The notes below the pieces were generated by a model, which ran no database searches, had not been told where the DNA came from, and saw only the letters and a program-made list of their open reading frames with translations. A stretch of DNA of 64,000 nucleotides, from assembly GCF_023525255.1 (NCBI RefSeq), contig NZ_CP073355.1, positions 2,046,001-2,110,000 of the forward strand, in the 5' to 3' direction. Below are positions 36,190 to 45,962 of the stretch, piece by piece. Positions within the stretch are counted from its first letter, which is position 1; each line of letters starts with the position of its first letter. This DNA comes from Thermospira aquatica (GTDB lineage Bacteria; Spirochaetota; Brevinematia; Brevinematales; Thermospiraceae). Both the position numbers and the translations under genes were made by a program.

Positions 36190-37725
36190 ATGCGTCGACT
36201 TTTTGTTGTAGGGGGAATAATTCTTGTGTCTCTTGGGTGGGGGCAAAAACTCATATGGCAAACCAATCTCAATACCCTGGTGGTAGCAACCCCTACAGCG
36301 TATAATGGGAATATATATGTCACCACCTATAGTAAGGAGATTCTTGGATTCTCTCCTGAAGGGGAGCTTTTATTCCGTGTGACGGGAAACGCGCCTTTTA
36401 CCTCTTCTCCTCTTGTTCTTTCAAACTATCTCTATGTTACTGGGCTGGACGGAACTCTCTACACCATCGACAGCGAGAATGGTACTATTCTCTGGAAATC
36501 TACTCTTCCCCAGAGTTTTTCCAGTCCTTTGAGTAGTGCCAATAACATCCTTTATACGGGAAGTCTCAGTAATACCCTGTATGCATTGAATGCAAACAGT
36601 GGTATCATACGATGGCAAGCCTCTCTCAAAGGGCCGGTATACGCTCGGGTACTGGTGAATGAAGACTCCCTGTATGTGGGGGATTTTTCGGGAAATATAA
36701 GCCGCTTTGATCTCGACGGGAAAGTTCTGTGGGAAACAAATCTCGGTGGAAAAATCTTTTCTTCTCCTGTAAAATGGCAAAACCTCATTTTTTTTGGTTC
36801 CTCGACGGGGAATTTTTATGCCATGAATACCAATGGTACAGTGGTGTGGAGAATAAGTAATACCAAACCAATCTCTGCAAGTCCAGTTCTTTATGAGAAG
36901 AGTGTCATTGTTGGAGGATACGACGGCTATCTCTCAGCTATTGAGGGAGAAACAGGAAAAATCCTCTGGCAAACCAAACTCTCCAACATTATAGAGGCTT
37001 CTCCGGTAATAGGTAACGGTAAAGTCTACGTGGCAGACTATTCTGGTCGTCTCTTTGCTATTGATGCAACCGATGGTACCATCCTCTGGGAATACCAGGT
37101 AGGAAATGCTGTTCGTTCAAGCCCCATACTTGTGAACGGAAGAATTGTGCTCATAACCATAAACGGTCTTCTCTCAGTGATTGAGGTCGATGATAAGACC
37201 GTCACCGCTGGACCCTCCTTGAATCCTTACCTCACAGGAAAAGAAATCCCATCTCCAACAAACGACCTTCTTCAAGAAGAAAACCCTGCCGAGACAAATC
37301 TCACCAATGAAGAGATCAAACCTCAGGTAACTCCTTCAGCGACTGAAACAGTAACACTTCCGGAGATTGTAGCAACCAACATCATCACAGTAACCAATGT
37401 GGAAACCATCACAGAGGTAATAACCAATGTTGTTTTCCTCACCAATACGATAACGATATCCAATGCCGTAGAAAAATGGCTTCCAACCACAAAAGGAACC
37501 TATGTGATCCAGGTAGGAGCATTCCGGAGTAGAAGCAACAGCCAGGCTCTTATTAAACGCTTGAAACAACAGGGATGGTATGCCTATGAAGCCAGAATAA
37601 AAATACGGGGAAAAACCTACTATCGTGTTCGAGTGGGTTATTTCACTACTCGACAAGAAGCCTACAACGCTGAGAAACAACTTCAGAAACAGGGTCTTCC
37701 AACAATCGTAATTCGTGGGAAATAG
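36190..37725 (+). CDS. PQQ-type beta-propeller (BamB-like) fused to a SPOR domain
   Basis: A 511-residue exported protein. A signal peptide (to about residue 18) precedes seven or eight propeller blades with the recurring pattern NxxLYALNxxxGxIxWxxxL (about 20-340, e.g. LYTIDSENGTILWKSTL, LYALNANSGIIRWQASL, LFAIDATDGTILWEYQV). A Thr/Asn-rich linker with repeated TN/VTN units (about 345-430) joins it to a SPOR domain at the end (GTYVIQVGAFRSRSNSQALI...RVRVGYFTTRQEA). BamB helps insert outer-membrane proteins; SPOR targets septal glycan. I know of no standard protein with this order, so the function is open: a septal scaffold or barrel-assembly targeting factor. Confidence 0.85.
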   Translation: MRRLFVVGGIILVSLGWGQKLIWQTNLNTLVVATPTAYNGNIYVTTYSKEILGFSPEGELLFRVTGNAPFTSSPLVLSNYLYVTGLDGTLYTIDSENGTILWKSTLPQSFSSPLSSANNILYTGSLSNTLYALNANSGIIRWQASLKGPVYARVLVNEDSLYVGDFSGNISRFDLDGKVLWETNLGGKIFSSPVKWQNLIFFGSSTGNFYAMNTNGTVVWRISNTKPISASPVLYEKSVIVGGYDGYLSAIEGETGKILWQTKLSNIIEASPVIGNGKVYVADYSGRLFAIDATDGTILWEYQVGNAVRSSPILVNGRIVLITINGLLSVIEVDDKTVTAGPSLNPYLTGKEIPSPTNDLLQEENPAETNLTNEEIKPQVTPSATETVTLPEIVATNIITVTNVETITEVITNVVFLTNTITISNAVEKWLPTTKGTYVIQVGAFRSRSNSQALIKRLKQQGWYAYEARIKIRGKTYYRVRVGYFTTRQEAYNAEKQLQKQGLPTIVIRGK

Positions 37726-37730
37726 GAAGA

Positions 37731-37759
37731 AAAAAGCCAGTCTTTTGACTGGCTTTTTT
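37731..37759. terminator. Bidirectional terminator between the propeller-SPOR gene and rpoD
   Basis: Stem GCCAGTC/GACTGGC (37736-37742, 37747-37753), loop TTTT, with five A upstream and six T downstream. It can stop both convergent transcripts; rpoD ends two bases later. Confidence 0.93.
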
Positions 37760-37760
37760 C

Positions 37761-39461
37761 TTAAGAATCCAAAAGCTTTTTCACATTTTTGGGGTTACGG
37801 AGCTTGCGAAGAGATTTCGCTTCAATCTGTCTCACACGCTCTCTGGTCACTCCGAGGGTATACCCAACCTCTTCCAGAGTATGAGGACAGCCATCTTCGA
37901 GTCCAAAACGAAGGATAAGAACCCGCTGTTCGCGGTAAGGTAACTGGTTGATAATTTCAAAGAGCTGTTCCCGCAACATGTTAGACATAGTGGAATTTAA
38001 TGGGCTAGTAGCACGATTATCCTCAATAAAATCCCCTAGCAATGAGTCTTCGTCCCTACCTACAGGGGTTTCAAGGGAAACAGGATCGTTGGCTACTACT
38101 TTAATTTTGCGAACCTTGTCAGGGGAGCACCCCATACGTTGAGCTATCTCCTCAATAGAAGGAAAAGCGCCTAATTCTTGTGTGAGATCCATTTCTATCT
38201 TTTTGATCTTGTTAATCTGTTCAATCATGTGAATAGGAATACGAATGGTTCGAGACTGTTCAGAGATAGAACGAGTGATGGCTTGCCTTATCCACCAGGT
38301 TGCATAGGTGGAAAATTTGTATCCCTTGTTATGGTCAAACTTTTCAACAGCACGCAAAAGCCCCATATTTCCTTCCTGGATAAGATCAAAGAGATGGACA
38401 CCACGGTTAATATAACGCTTGGCAATAGAGACAACCAGACGAAGATTGGCATTTACCAGTTCCTGTTTATGCTTATCGACAATCTCCTGACCAATAGTCA
38501 CCTCCTCTCCCCAATGAATAAGTTCAGGGATAGTAGCCGTATACATAGGTTCGTAACTTTTGAGTTTCTGTTGTATTCTTTCGATGTTGGCTATCACGTT
38601 TTGAAGCTGAATGTTATCAGGATACTTTTCTTTGAGGGCGAGAATCTCTTCAATAGTCATGTTGTTATTTTCTTCAATAATACGCAGCGTATCCTGCATT
38701 TCTTTGATTTCCTTATAGATAGTACGTAATTTTGCTGCAGCATTTTCCGTAAGCTTGGGATTAAGGTCTATATTTTGCACAAACATCAGAAAGGCATTGT
38801 TAAACTCATTGATCTGTTTTTTGATGGCTTTTTTTTCTTCTGGAGAGGCAACCAACCAGGCTCCCTTTAAAGGATCAACATGAGCATGATAATTTTTTAG
38901 AAATTCCCCTACTTTCTCGACGATTTTCATGCGCTCCTGCTTCTCTTTTCGATTCATGTTGTAAATCTTGGGGAGGTTAAAAAAGTCATACAGTTTGCCG
39001 GTATATTTTCCTTCATTTCGAGGATCCAGCAGACGAGAAGTTATCTCTTCAACTTCGGGAATAAATATACCAGAATCATGAACTGCTGTTCGTATCTTGA
39101 GTTGACCTTCTTCGATCTTACGAGCTATCTCAATCTCCTGCTCAGGAGAGAGAAGTGGAACCCTCCCAATCTTTTTTAGATAAACACGAAGAGGGTTGTC
39201 TGTTTGATCCTCTTCGGATTCAATGATAAAGCTTTCCAGATCTTCATCATCAAAAAAGTCCTCAAACTCGTCAAACATGTTTTCGGTGAGTGTAATGTCA
39301 TTTTCCTCAAGAATACGCACAACGTATTCTACTTTCTCCTGTGAGGACACAATATCATCCGGTAACCTTTGCAAAAGTTCATCGTAGGTAAGGATACCCT
39401 TTTCCTTACCATACTTGATCAAAGGCATCAAGGCTTCCATATCGATACCTTCGAATTCCAT
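37761..39461 (-). CDS. rpoD: Primary sigma factor RpoD (sigma70)
   Basis: A 566-residue vegetative sigma factor. An acidic region 1 is followed by region 1.2 ([22 protein letters not shown]), a non-conserved stretch, region 2 ([35 protein letters not shown]..., [17 protein letters not shown]), region 3 and region 4 ([45 protein letters not shown]). It is preceded by dnaG at 19 bp, the widespread dnaG-rpoD order. The ATG 39459-39461 follows AGGAGG. It should recognise the many TTGACA/TATAAT promoters found here. Confidence 0.97.
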   Translation of the reverse strand: MEFEGIDMEALMPLIKYGKEKGILTYDELLQRLPDDIVSSQEKVEYVVRILEENDITLTENMFDEFEDFFDDEDLESFIIESEEDQTDNPLRVYLKKIGRVPLLSPEQEIEIARKIEEGQLKIRTAVHDSGIFIPEVEEITSRLLDPRNEGKYTGKLYDFFNLPKIYNMNRKEKQERMKIVEKVGEFLKNYHAHVDPLKGAWLVASPEEKKAIKKQINEFNNAFLMFVQNIDLNPKLTENAAAKLRTIYKEIKEMQDTLRIIEENNNMTIEEILALKEKYPDNIQLQNVIANIERIQQKLKSYEPMYTATIPELIHWGEEVTIGQEIVDKHKQELVNANLRLVVSIAKRYINRGVHLFDLIQEGNMGLLRAVEKFDHNKGYKFSTYATWWIRQAITRSISEQSRTIRIPIHMIEQINKIKKIEMDLTQELGAFPSIEEIAQRMGCSPDKVRKIKVVANDPVSLETPVGRDEDSLLGDFIEDNRATSPLNSTMSNMLREQLFEIINQLPYREQRVLILRFGLEDGCPHTLEEVGYTLGVTRERVRQIEAKSLRKLRNPKNVKKLLDS

Positions 39462-39480
39462 TGATCTATCCTCCTTTTTT

Positions 39481-41268
39481 CTACTGCCATACTTGCTGGT
39501 GAAGTTCATCCAGAATCTGTCGTACCTTTTGAAGTTCTTCTTCTAGATGAGTTTTTTCGGTGTACAAGGTTTTCAACCAATCTGCATCAGCCTGCTGTTT
39601 TTGGGCTTGCTGAAGTTTCAAGGTACACTCTTGACTTTTTCTTTTGACATAATAAGCATAAAAGGTATATATAAGTTCCATGAATTTCTCTGGGGTTACA
39701 TTCTCTTCTCCGGGTTCCGCAATTTTCTTGCAAAGCGCATCGTCTTCGGCTACCTTTTCATACATAATAGCCATTGTTGGCTTATTTTCTATGAGATAAT
39801 AAAACCACTCTCGATAACGTTCATTTGTAAACATTTCGGGAGTAATCATGCTTTCTATCATTTCAAGGGCTGTTTTATCCGGAAACTTAATAAGCATCGC
39901 AAGGAGTGTACGTTCATATTCCTCTGCCACACTCTCTTGCTGAAGAGCCACGAGAGTATCCTTTTGCTCTGAAGAGCCGCGGAAATTTTTTCTTTTTTGA
40001 AGATATCGACGAAAATCTTCGTATAAGATATTTGGGTTCAGGTTCACTAAAGCAGCGAGAGACACAATAGCCTCATGCTGGGCTACTGGTTGTGAAATTT
40101 TAGACAAAAATTGAAACATTTCCTCAAGATGTTTGTTGAGAGGCTGCTCTTTTAGCTGATATTCGCGGATATACATCCATTTAAATTGAAGAGGACTTTG
40201 GATTTCGTGTTCCAGAAATTGTAAAAACGCATCTTTCCCTTTTTCTAAAATCATTTCATCTGGATCCATATTCTGTGGAAGAATCACCACCCCACTCTCC
40301 ATATTGGTTTCTATGAGGATATCAAGAGATCGTGAAGCAGCCTGTAACCCTGCACTATCCCCATCAAATAAAAGTATTACTTTATCGACATAACGCTGCA
40401 GCAACTGAAGATGTGCCTCCGTAAGAGCTGTTCCGAGAGGAGCTACGGCTGATGTAATACCCGCCTGATGGAGACTCAGAACATCCATATACCCTTCCAC
40501 AAGGATTGCCTTTTTTTCTTTTACAAGGGTGTCTTTTGCATGAAAAAAACCATACAAGACATCACTTTTTTTAAACCATGGGGTTTCTGGACTATTGAGA
40601 TACTTAACACCTTCTGTTGTTCCAAAAATTCTCCCTCCAAAAGCAATGGGATATCCTTCGCGATCATAGATAGGAAAAAGAATCCTCCCCGCAAATCTAT
40701 CGCGATGCTCGTATGATCCAAGGAGCCCCCATTTCACCATCTGGGCATACGAAAATCCACGGCTGTGAAGATATTCTCCGATCTCACGTGGATCACTACT
40801 ATACCCCATTCGAAACTTTTTGATGGTTTCCTCGTTTAAACCTCGAGAAAACAGGTACTCTCGTGCCTTTTCTCCTTTGGAAGACCAGAGATTTTTAGCG
40901 TAAAAATCCACTGCCTGCTGATAAAACGAAATATAATCCTGTCGTCTTTCTTCTGATTTTGTGCCTCCAGAAAGATAAAGGCTTATATCCTCGTTGGCTA
41001 ATCTTGCCAGATACTCCATCGCTTCGATAAAAGACAAATGCTTATATTCTTTGAGAAAAGTAATAGCATTTCCTTTGGCATGACAACCAAAACAGTAATA
41101 CACTCCCTCCTCATTATTAACAGAAAAAGAAGGGGTACGCTCCTTATGAAAAGGACACAATGCCATATATTGGCGTCCTTTTCTCACAAATTGAATGCCT
41201 TCTCGTTCCATGATATCTACAAGTGAAACCTTTGAAAGAATTTTATCCTTTATATGATCAGGAATCAT
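39481..41268 (-). CDS. dnaG: DNA primase
   Basis: A 595-residue primase. The CHC2 zinc finger is [13 protein letters not shown]...[12 protein letters not shown] (about 36-66), followed by the catalytic core with [20 protein letters not shown] and the Toprim residues in [15 protein letters not shown] and LLFDGDSAG. The C-terminal helicase-binding part is diverged, as usual. It begins at ATG 41266-41268 after AAGGA. It is co-transcribed with rpoD. A 62-bp gap to pgeF contains an A/T palindrome, so an internal promoter is possible. Confidence 0.97.
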   Translation of the reverse strand: MIPDHIKDKILSKVSLVDIMEREGIQFVRKGRQYMALCPFHKERTPSFSVNNEEGVYYCFGCHAKGNAITFLKEYKHLSFIEAMEYLARLANEDISLYLSGGTKSEERRQDYISFYQQAVDFYAKNLWSSKGEKAREYLFSRGLNEETIKKFRMGYSSDPREIGEYLHSRGFSYAQMVKWGLLGSYEHRDRFAGRILFPIYDREGYPIAFGGRIFGTTEGVKYLNSPETPWFKKSDVLYGFFHAKDTLVKEKKAILVEGYMDVLSLHQAGITSAVAPLGTALTEAHLQLLQRYVDKVILLFDGDSAGLQAASRSLDILIETNMESGVVILPQNMDPDEMILEKGKDAFLQFLEHEIQSPLQFKWMYIREYQLKEQPLNKHLEEMFQFLSKISQPVAQHEAIVSLAALVNLNPNILYEDFRRYLQKRKNFRGSSEQKDTLVALQQESVAEEYERTLLAMLIKFPDKTALEMIESMITPEMFTNERYREWFYYLIENKPTMAIMYEKVAEDDALCKKIAEPGEENVTPEKFMELIYTFYAYYVKRKSQECTLKLQQAQKQQADADWLKTLYTEKTHLEEELQKVRQILDELHQQVWQ

Positions 41269-41290
41269 AGATCCTTCTTTTCCACCTTTA

Positions 41291-41312
41291 CATACGTATA
41301 TATAATATACGC
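41291..41312. promoter_or_regulatory. A/T palindrome upstream of dnaG
   Basis: CGTATA-N5-TATACG (minus strand, 41295-41311) sits 27 bases before the dnaG start in the only non-coding gap (62 bp) of this operon. It includes TATATT, a possible -10, but no good -35 was found. It may be a regulator site or a weak promoter. Confidence 0.35.
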
Positions 41313-41330
41313 ATATTGAAAAGAAAAATC

Positions 41331-42056
41331 CTAATTTTTTTTCTCTTTTTTTTGTCCGATGAAATGAAGGTGACGACAATGTCTATCACCTCTACGATAC
41401 GAATACCAGAGGCTAGGATCACTGCAAAAAGTACAAATAGGTATACTCTCCCCCCGTTTGACACCCATATTCTGAAGATCATTGATCACTTTTTTTTCAA
41501 GATCAAGATACCAGCCATTGTTTTTTTGAATAGCATAGGTGAAAGAAAACTCTTGAGCAACATCCTCTCCCACCTGGTAGCAACACTGCCGTATATGGGG
41601 ACCTATCAAAAATTGAAAACGAGAAATATCATACCCCGCCTTCATCACCTCTTCTACGAACACTTTATGGATTTCCTTTTGGATGCCACGTCTTCCTGCA
41701 TGAACTATGCCAACCACGTCTTCTGACCAGAAAAACAACGGAAGACAATCAGCGGTAAATACGCCTAACAAAATATCAGGAAGCGTTGTCCAGAGTCCAT
41801 CTCCTTCTATCAAAGGATTTTGAAGAAAATACCAGAGATTTTCCTCTGATACTCGATGAACTATAGAAGAATGAGTCTGATGAAGGGTTACCAGATGAGG
41901 AAAACCTAATCTTTGACAGAGTTCATTTCTTGAAGAGGTAACAGGGGGATAATCCTCTTCTTTTTCCAGCGTATGATAGGCATATTGTGATGCCCCTCGA
42001 AGAGTGGAACCCATGAGTGGTTTATGATGGTAAAGGGTAAAGAGATGGTTCGTCAT
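41331..42056 (-). CDS. pgeF: Laccase-domain protein (PgeF/YfiH family)
   Basis: A 241-residue protein of the YfiH/multicopper polyphenol oxidase domain family. The conserved zinc-site residues are visible in LHQTHSSIVH, FTADCLPLFFW and GIVHAGRRGI. In E. coli PgeF corrects L-Ser mis-incorporation in cell-wall precursors; other members act as purine nucleoside phosphorylases, so activity is undecided. It lies three bases after the GAF-phosphatase gene and upstream of dnaG in the same operon. Confidence 0.88.
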   Translation of the reverse strand: MTNHLFTLYHHKPLMGSTLRGASQYAYHTLEKEEDYPPVTSSRNELCQRLGFPHLVTLHQTHSSIVHRVSEENLWYFLQNPLIEGDGLWTTLPDILLGVFTADCLPLFFWSEDVVGIVHAGRRGIQKEIHKVFVEEVMKAGYDISRFQFLIGPHIRQCCYQVGEDVAQEFSFTYAIQKNNGWYLDLEKKVINDLQNMGVKRGESIPICTFCSDPSLWYSYRRGDRHCRHLHFIGQKKEKKN

Positions 42057-42059
42057 AGA

Positions 42060-43811
42060 TTAAGCCAACTTAAACGCCAGCACGGTAATATCATCCCAGG
42101 GCAAAACCCCTTCACTCCATTTTTCCACCTCTCGAATCAACGCCTGAACAAAGGCTGAAGCACTCATGTTTCCATACGTTTCAACAACTTTCTTGAGGTT
42201 TTGAAACCCAAATTCTACGCCATTCGCATTATTTGCCTCAATAACCCCGTCTGTTACCAGGAATACAAGATCATAAGGATTGAGCATGATTGACTGAGAC
42301 TCATATTCAGTTTTTGGTTGAATTCCGAGTGGTATGCCTTTTCCTGTAAGAAGATGTATCTGATTCGTCTGTCCACGATAGACATACTGCATATTGTGTC
42401 CGGCATTTGCATAGCGTAATTCAGAGGTTTCAAGATTCAGTACCCCATAGAAAACAGTAACAAACATCCCTACCCGGGAATCATCATAGAGAATGTTATT
42501 AGCTTTCTCCAGAACCTTATCCGGTTCCTGTAATTGATAAGCATAAGCTTTCAAAACACTTCGAGAAACAGCCATAAAAAGAGAAGCCGGCAATCCCTTT
42601 CCAGAAACATCCCCTATAACAAACCCTATATGATTTTTGTCCAGTTCAAATACATCGTAGAAGTCTCCACCTACTACTTCAGCAGGGATCATTTGAGCCC
42701 CTAGAGAAAGTTTAGAAAAATGGGTAAAGTCTTTAATAAGAAGAGCATTTTGAAGCATACGAAGAATATCTATTTCTTTACGAAGTTTTTCGTGTTCAAT
42801 TCGCTCTTGATAAATATTCAGTGCTTCATACGTATACCCTACCTGCGACGCAATAGTCTGGAGAAGTTTTACCTTTTCTATAGAATAGGAAACATTCTCA
42901 TGCGGTTCACTTACACTAAGAACACCTATAGGAATATTTTTACTCCGTATAGGAACAGCCATAAAAGCACCCTTTTGATAACGTAAACGTTTATTTTTTA
43001 TTCCTTGCTGTTCAATATTGTTAGTAAAAAAAGCCCTGTTTTTTTTCATCACCATGGCAGAAATACGATCCGAATCAAGGGGAATCTGAATCTTTTCCGT
43101 AAGGTCTTTATCCATCCCTGTTCCAGCAAAAAGAATTAAGGCATTCTTTTTTTCATCATGAAACATTATGGATACTCTTTCAGACTCAAAAACCTCTTGA
43201 ATAAGCGACACGATTTGATCAAAAACCTCTCTCTGGTTAAAAGATGACGTCGTGAGGTTACTAATCCTGTAAAGATACTCCATCTCTTTGGCTCTGTCTT
43301 TTATCTCCTGATAAAGAAAAGAGTTCCATATAGCAATAGCTGCCTGGTTGGCAAAACTTTGCAGAAGCAATACATCTTCTTCATCGAAGCCCCCATCTCT
43401 TGCATTTACTACCTCAAGTACCCCAATGACAATATCGTTTCTTAGCAAGGGAACCGCTACCAGGTTACGCGTTTGAGTCTGGGTAAGCCTATCCACACCA
43501 CTATAAAAATCCTTTTCCTGACTGGTATCGTTCACAATCCGGTAGGTTTTTGTCTGGGCTACCTGTCCGGCTATACCCTTGCCGCGAGGAACAACAATTG
43601 ACAAAAGTTTATCGAAACTAAGCCCAAAAGCCACCTCAAAATGAAGATCACCTGTCTCCTGATCAACTAAAAGAACAGAAGCCCCTTCTGCATTCAGAAG
43701 TTTGGTGGCATACAAAGCAATATCCTGTAAAATATCTTTTGGTCTTGCAAGAGAGTTGATCTTTTGACTGATATCGAGAATAGCCTCAAGATCCTGAATA
43801 CCCAAAGCCAT
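42060..43811 (-). CDS. GAF-GAF-PP2C (SpoIIE/RsbU-type) serine phosphatase
   Basis: A 583-residue cytosolic signalling protein. Two GAF sensor domains (about residues 20-165 and 195-335), each ending in an AVPLL/VGV-type core (LVAVPLLRNDIVIGVLEVV; FMAVPIRSKNIPIGVLSVS), are joined by a helical linker to a SpoIIE-type PP2C domain (about 370-580). Metal-binding aspartates lie in EVVGGDFYDVF, VIGDVSGKGLPAS and the closing PWDDITVLAFK. Such enzymes dephosphorylate anti-anti-sigma factors in partner switches. No STAS antagonist or RsbW pair is adjacent; the lone GHKL protein at 2972 is a speculative partner. Confidence 0.92.
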   Translation of the reverse strand: MALGIQDLEAILDISQKINSLARPKDILQDIALYATKLLNAEGASVLLVDQETGDLHFEVAFGLSFDKLLSIVVPRGKGIAGQVAQTKTYRIVNDTSQEKDFYSGVDRLTQTQTRNLVAVPLLRNDIVIGVLEVVNARDGGFDEEDVLLLQSFANQAAIAIWNSFLYQEIKDRAKEMEYLYRISNLTTSSFNQREVFDQIVSLIQEVFESERVSIMFHDEKKNALILFAGTGMDKDLTEKIQIPLDSDRISAMVMKKNRAFFTNNIEQQGIKNKRLRYQKGAFMAVPIRSKNIPIGVLSVSEPHENVSYSIEKVKLLQTIASQVGYTYEALNIYQERIEHEKLRKEIDILRMLQNALLIKDFTHFSKLSLGAQMIPAEVVGGDFYDVFELDKNHIGFVIGDVSGKGLPASLFMAVSRSVLKAYAYQLQEPDKVLEKANNILYDDSRVGMFVTVFYGVLNLETSELRYANAGHNMQYVYRGQTNQIHLLTGKGIPLGIQPKTEYESQSIMLNPYDLVFLVTDGVIEANNANGVEFGFQNLKKVVETYGNMSASAFVQALIREVEKWSEGVLPWDDITVLAFKLA

Positions 43812-43822
43812 AATATTCTCCT

Positions 43823-44965
43823 TTAATAGGCTGCGGAATAGATTTCAACGAGCTCATTTTTACTGGCTGGTCGTGGGATATACGTGAGAAATTCATATTG
43901 ACCAGCAACACGAGCAGCTGCCTCTAAACGATCCTGTTCTACATTGTACTCTGAAAGTCTCTGAGGAATATGAAGATCAAGCATGATGCGGCGCATGGCT
44001 TCCACGGCCATAATAGCTGCCTCAATCACCGAAATATCGGTAACCTTCTCACCAAGAGCAGCGGCAATTTGAATAAATTTATTGGCCGCTGCTGTAAGAT
44101 TAAACTCCATCACATGGGGAAGAATCACTGATGCACCAACAGACTGGGATATGTTTGTCTGTGATTCTAATCCCATTGCTGTAGCCGCGCATGTACCAAG
44201 AGAAGATCCATAAATAGCCAAGGAAGCCAACAAACTTCCCATGCTAAGATTACCCTTAATCTTTGTGTTAGCCGTTTCCACTGCCAGACGTTTAAGATTG
44301 ACACTTAAGTATTCTATCGCTCTCAAACTAAAGGCATCAGAAATTGGATTTGCCTTTTTACAAATATACGCATCAAAAGAGTAAGCAATAGCTTCCAGAC
44401 TAGAATAGATAATATCATTTAAAGGGACATCTTCACTCAACGTTGGATCAATAATAACACTATGGGCTACAGATTCCTTATCGATGTATGGTTTTTTTAT
44501 CTTGTCAGTATCATCCGTAATATAGGTCATGGGTAAAAGTCCCCAACATATGGTTTGAAGTGTAGGAATCTCTATATAGCGTACCTTTTTCACAAAAAGT
44601 TTTTTGTGACTCTTTACCTCTTCCTGCTGAAACTCGTGAGTACTAAATTGAGCAATGATCTTGGCAATCGAGAGAACCGTAGCATCCCCTACTCCTATCA
44701 CGACATCAGCCCGAGCATGTTTTGTGATATTCACTCCCTCAAAGAGATCCTGGGAGTTATAACGCTTCATTTCGTAAAGAATAACTCCATAGGCATACCC
44801 TTCTATCATCTGCTTTATCTTGTGAGCGACGGAAGAGTTATGAGGTTTTTTGTCGGTTACTATGACCACTTTTTCAGAATTGGGGGTTGCAAGCTCTGGC
44901 AACCTAATCAATGAATCAGTTCCATAGACAATCAAGGTAGGAATCTGGAACTCAAGAAAAGCCAT
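43823..44965 (-). CDS. Iron-alcohol-dehydrogenase-like protein lacking metal ligands
   Basis: A 380-residue protein with the overall Fe-ADH/dehydroquinate-synthase fold: an N-terminal dinucleotide half and a C-terminal helical half ending each motif in place (ADVVIGVGDATVLSIAK; SVGASVILPHVMEFN). Compared with E. coli FucO the metal site is lost: Asp becomes Glu191, the first His Tyr195, the second His Ala260 and the third His Gln274; the catalytic His is Met264. The GGGS nucleotide loop reads GVGD (about 91-94). It is therefore probably not a metal-dependent alcohol dehydrogenase, but a pseudoenzyme or one with new chemistry. It is well kept in an operon with dnaG and rpoD. Confidence 0.75.
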   Translation of the reverse strand: MAFLEFQIPTLIVYGTDSLIRLPELATPNSEKVVIVTDKKPHNSSVAHKIKQMIEGYAYGVILYEMKRYNSQDLFEGVNITKHARADVVIGVGDATVLSIAKIIAQFSTHEFQQEEVKSHKKLFVKKVRYIEIPTLQTICWGLLPMTYITDDTDKIKKPYIDKESVAHSVIIDPTLSEDVPLNDIIYSSLEAIAYSFDAYICKKANPISDAFSLRAIEYLSVNLKRLAVETANTKIKGNLSMGSLLASLAIYGSSLGTCAATAMGLESQTNISQSVGASVILPHVMEFNLTAAANKFIQIAAALGEKVTDISVIEAAIMAVEAMRRIMLDLHIPQRLSEYNVEQDRLEAAARVAGQYEFLTYIPRPASKNELVEIYSAAY

Positions 44966-45040
44966 GGTTTTCTCCTTGCCTATTTCCTTAATGATATTTT
45001 CGGACTTTTTTTCTAAAAACTATGCATTTTCTCTATTTTC

Positions 45041-45961
45041 TTAAAAAAAAACCCGCTGAAGAAGACTAATCCATACCGTCAGGGTAACCGTGCTAAGCAA
45101 AATCGAAATAAAAACAATCTCGCTTGCAAGATCAGCTTTTCCCCCATAATGAGAAGTAAGAATTGCTGTGTATACCGCTGATGGCATGGCAACCTGCAAA
45201 AGTCCTGCATTGAAGTACATCTTTTTGACCCCAAAAAGTCCAAAAAAGAGTATGGCCACGAAAGGAACGATAACAAGTTTTACCAGAGCTACCGCAAGAC
45301 TAAAAAAACTTTGTTTTCCGAACCGCACGGAAGCTAGTTGAAGTCCAACCTGGATAAGATTGAGAGGAATTGCACTGAGTCCCACCATCTGAATAGGTTT
45401 AAAAATAGGCTCAGGGATGGTTATACGAAACCAGACTGCAAAAAGAGCTAACAAAATCGCATAAAAAACGGGTACACCCGCCATAGAACGCAGAGCATCT
45501 TTCCAGTGGAATTTTTCTCTTGCGGCCAAAAATACACCAAAACTATGAGTGTAAAAAGAATAAATAACAAGTAGAAGAGACGCCACAGCAAGACCTTCTC
45601 CACCAAAGGCAGCTTCTGTAATAGGGAGACCAAAGTTTCCCGTATTCGCTAACGTAACTGTCAAAACCACCACCCGGGTAATCCGCTCATCCCAGCCAAA
45701 GAACCGAGAAACAAGAAGAACCAGACCAAAAGAAAGAGCGATAACACAAGTAACTGCTAAAAACAAGCGAAGAAAATAGGCATTGATCACTTCTGGATGA
45801 CTATAAATTGCCTGAAAGATCAGAGCAGGCGTTAATAAGTACAAAGAAAGAGTGGAGAGGGTTTGATGATGCCAGTGAAAAATTCTGCCTAAAACATATC
45901 CTGCACCAAAAATCAGGATAACAGGAAAAACAATCGTATAAAATATCTCAAACCAACCCAT
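45041..45961 (-). CDS. AEC-family (auxin-efflux-carrier-like) permease
   Basis: A 306-residue inner-membrane transporter with about ten hydrophobic helices in two five-helix halves. The helix-break motif NTGNFGLPI in the first half and the matching MPSAVYTAIL in the second are typical of AEC transporters (malonate, malate and similar carboxylates, or unknown substrates in bacteria). It follows the GalT-like gene by one base and precedes the Fe-ADH-like gene by 75 bp. The substrate cannot be inferred. Confidence 0.9.
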   Translation of the reverse strand: MGWFEIFYTIVFPVILIFGAGYVLGRIFHWHHQTLSTLSLYLLTPALIFQAIYSHPEVINAYFLRLFLAVTCVIALSFGLVLLVSRFFGWDERITRVVVLTVTLANTGNFGLPITEAAFGGEGLAVASLLLVIYSFYTHSFGVFLAAREKFHWKDALRSMAGVPVFYAILLALFAVWFRITIPEPIFKPIQMVGLSAIPLNLIQVGLQLASVRFGKQSFFSLAVALVKLVIVPFVAILFFGLFGVKKMYFNAGLLQVAMPSAVYTAILTSHYGGKADLASEIVFISILLSTVTLTVWISLLQRVFF

Positions 45962-45962
45962 A

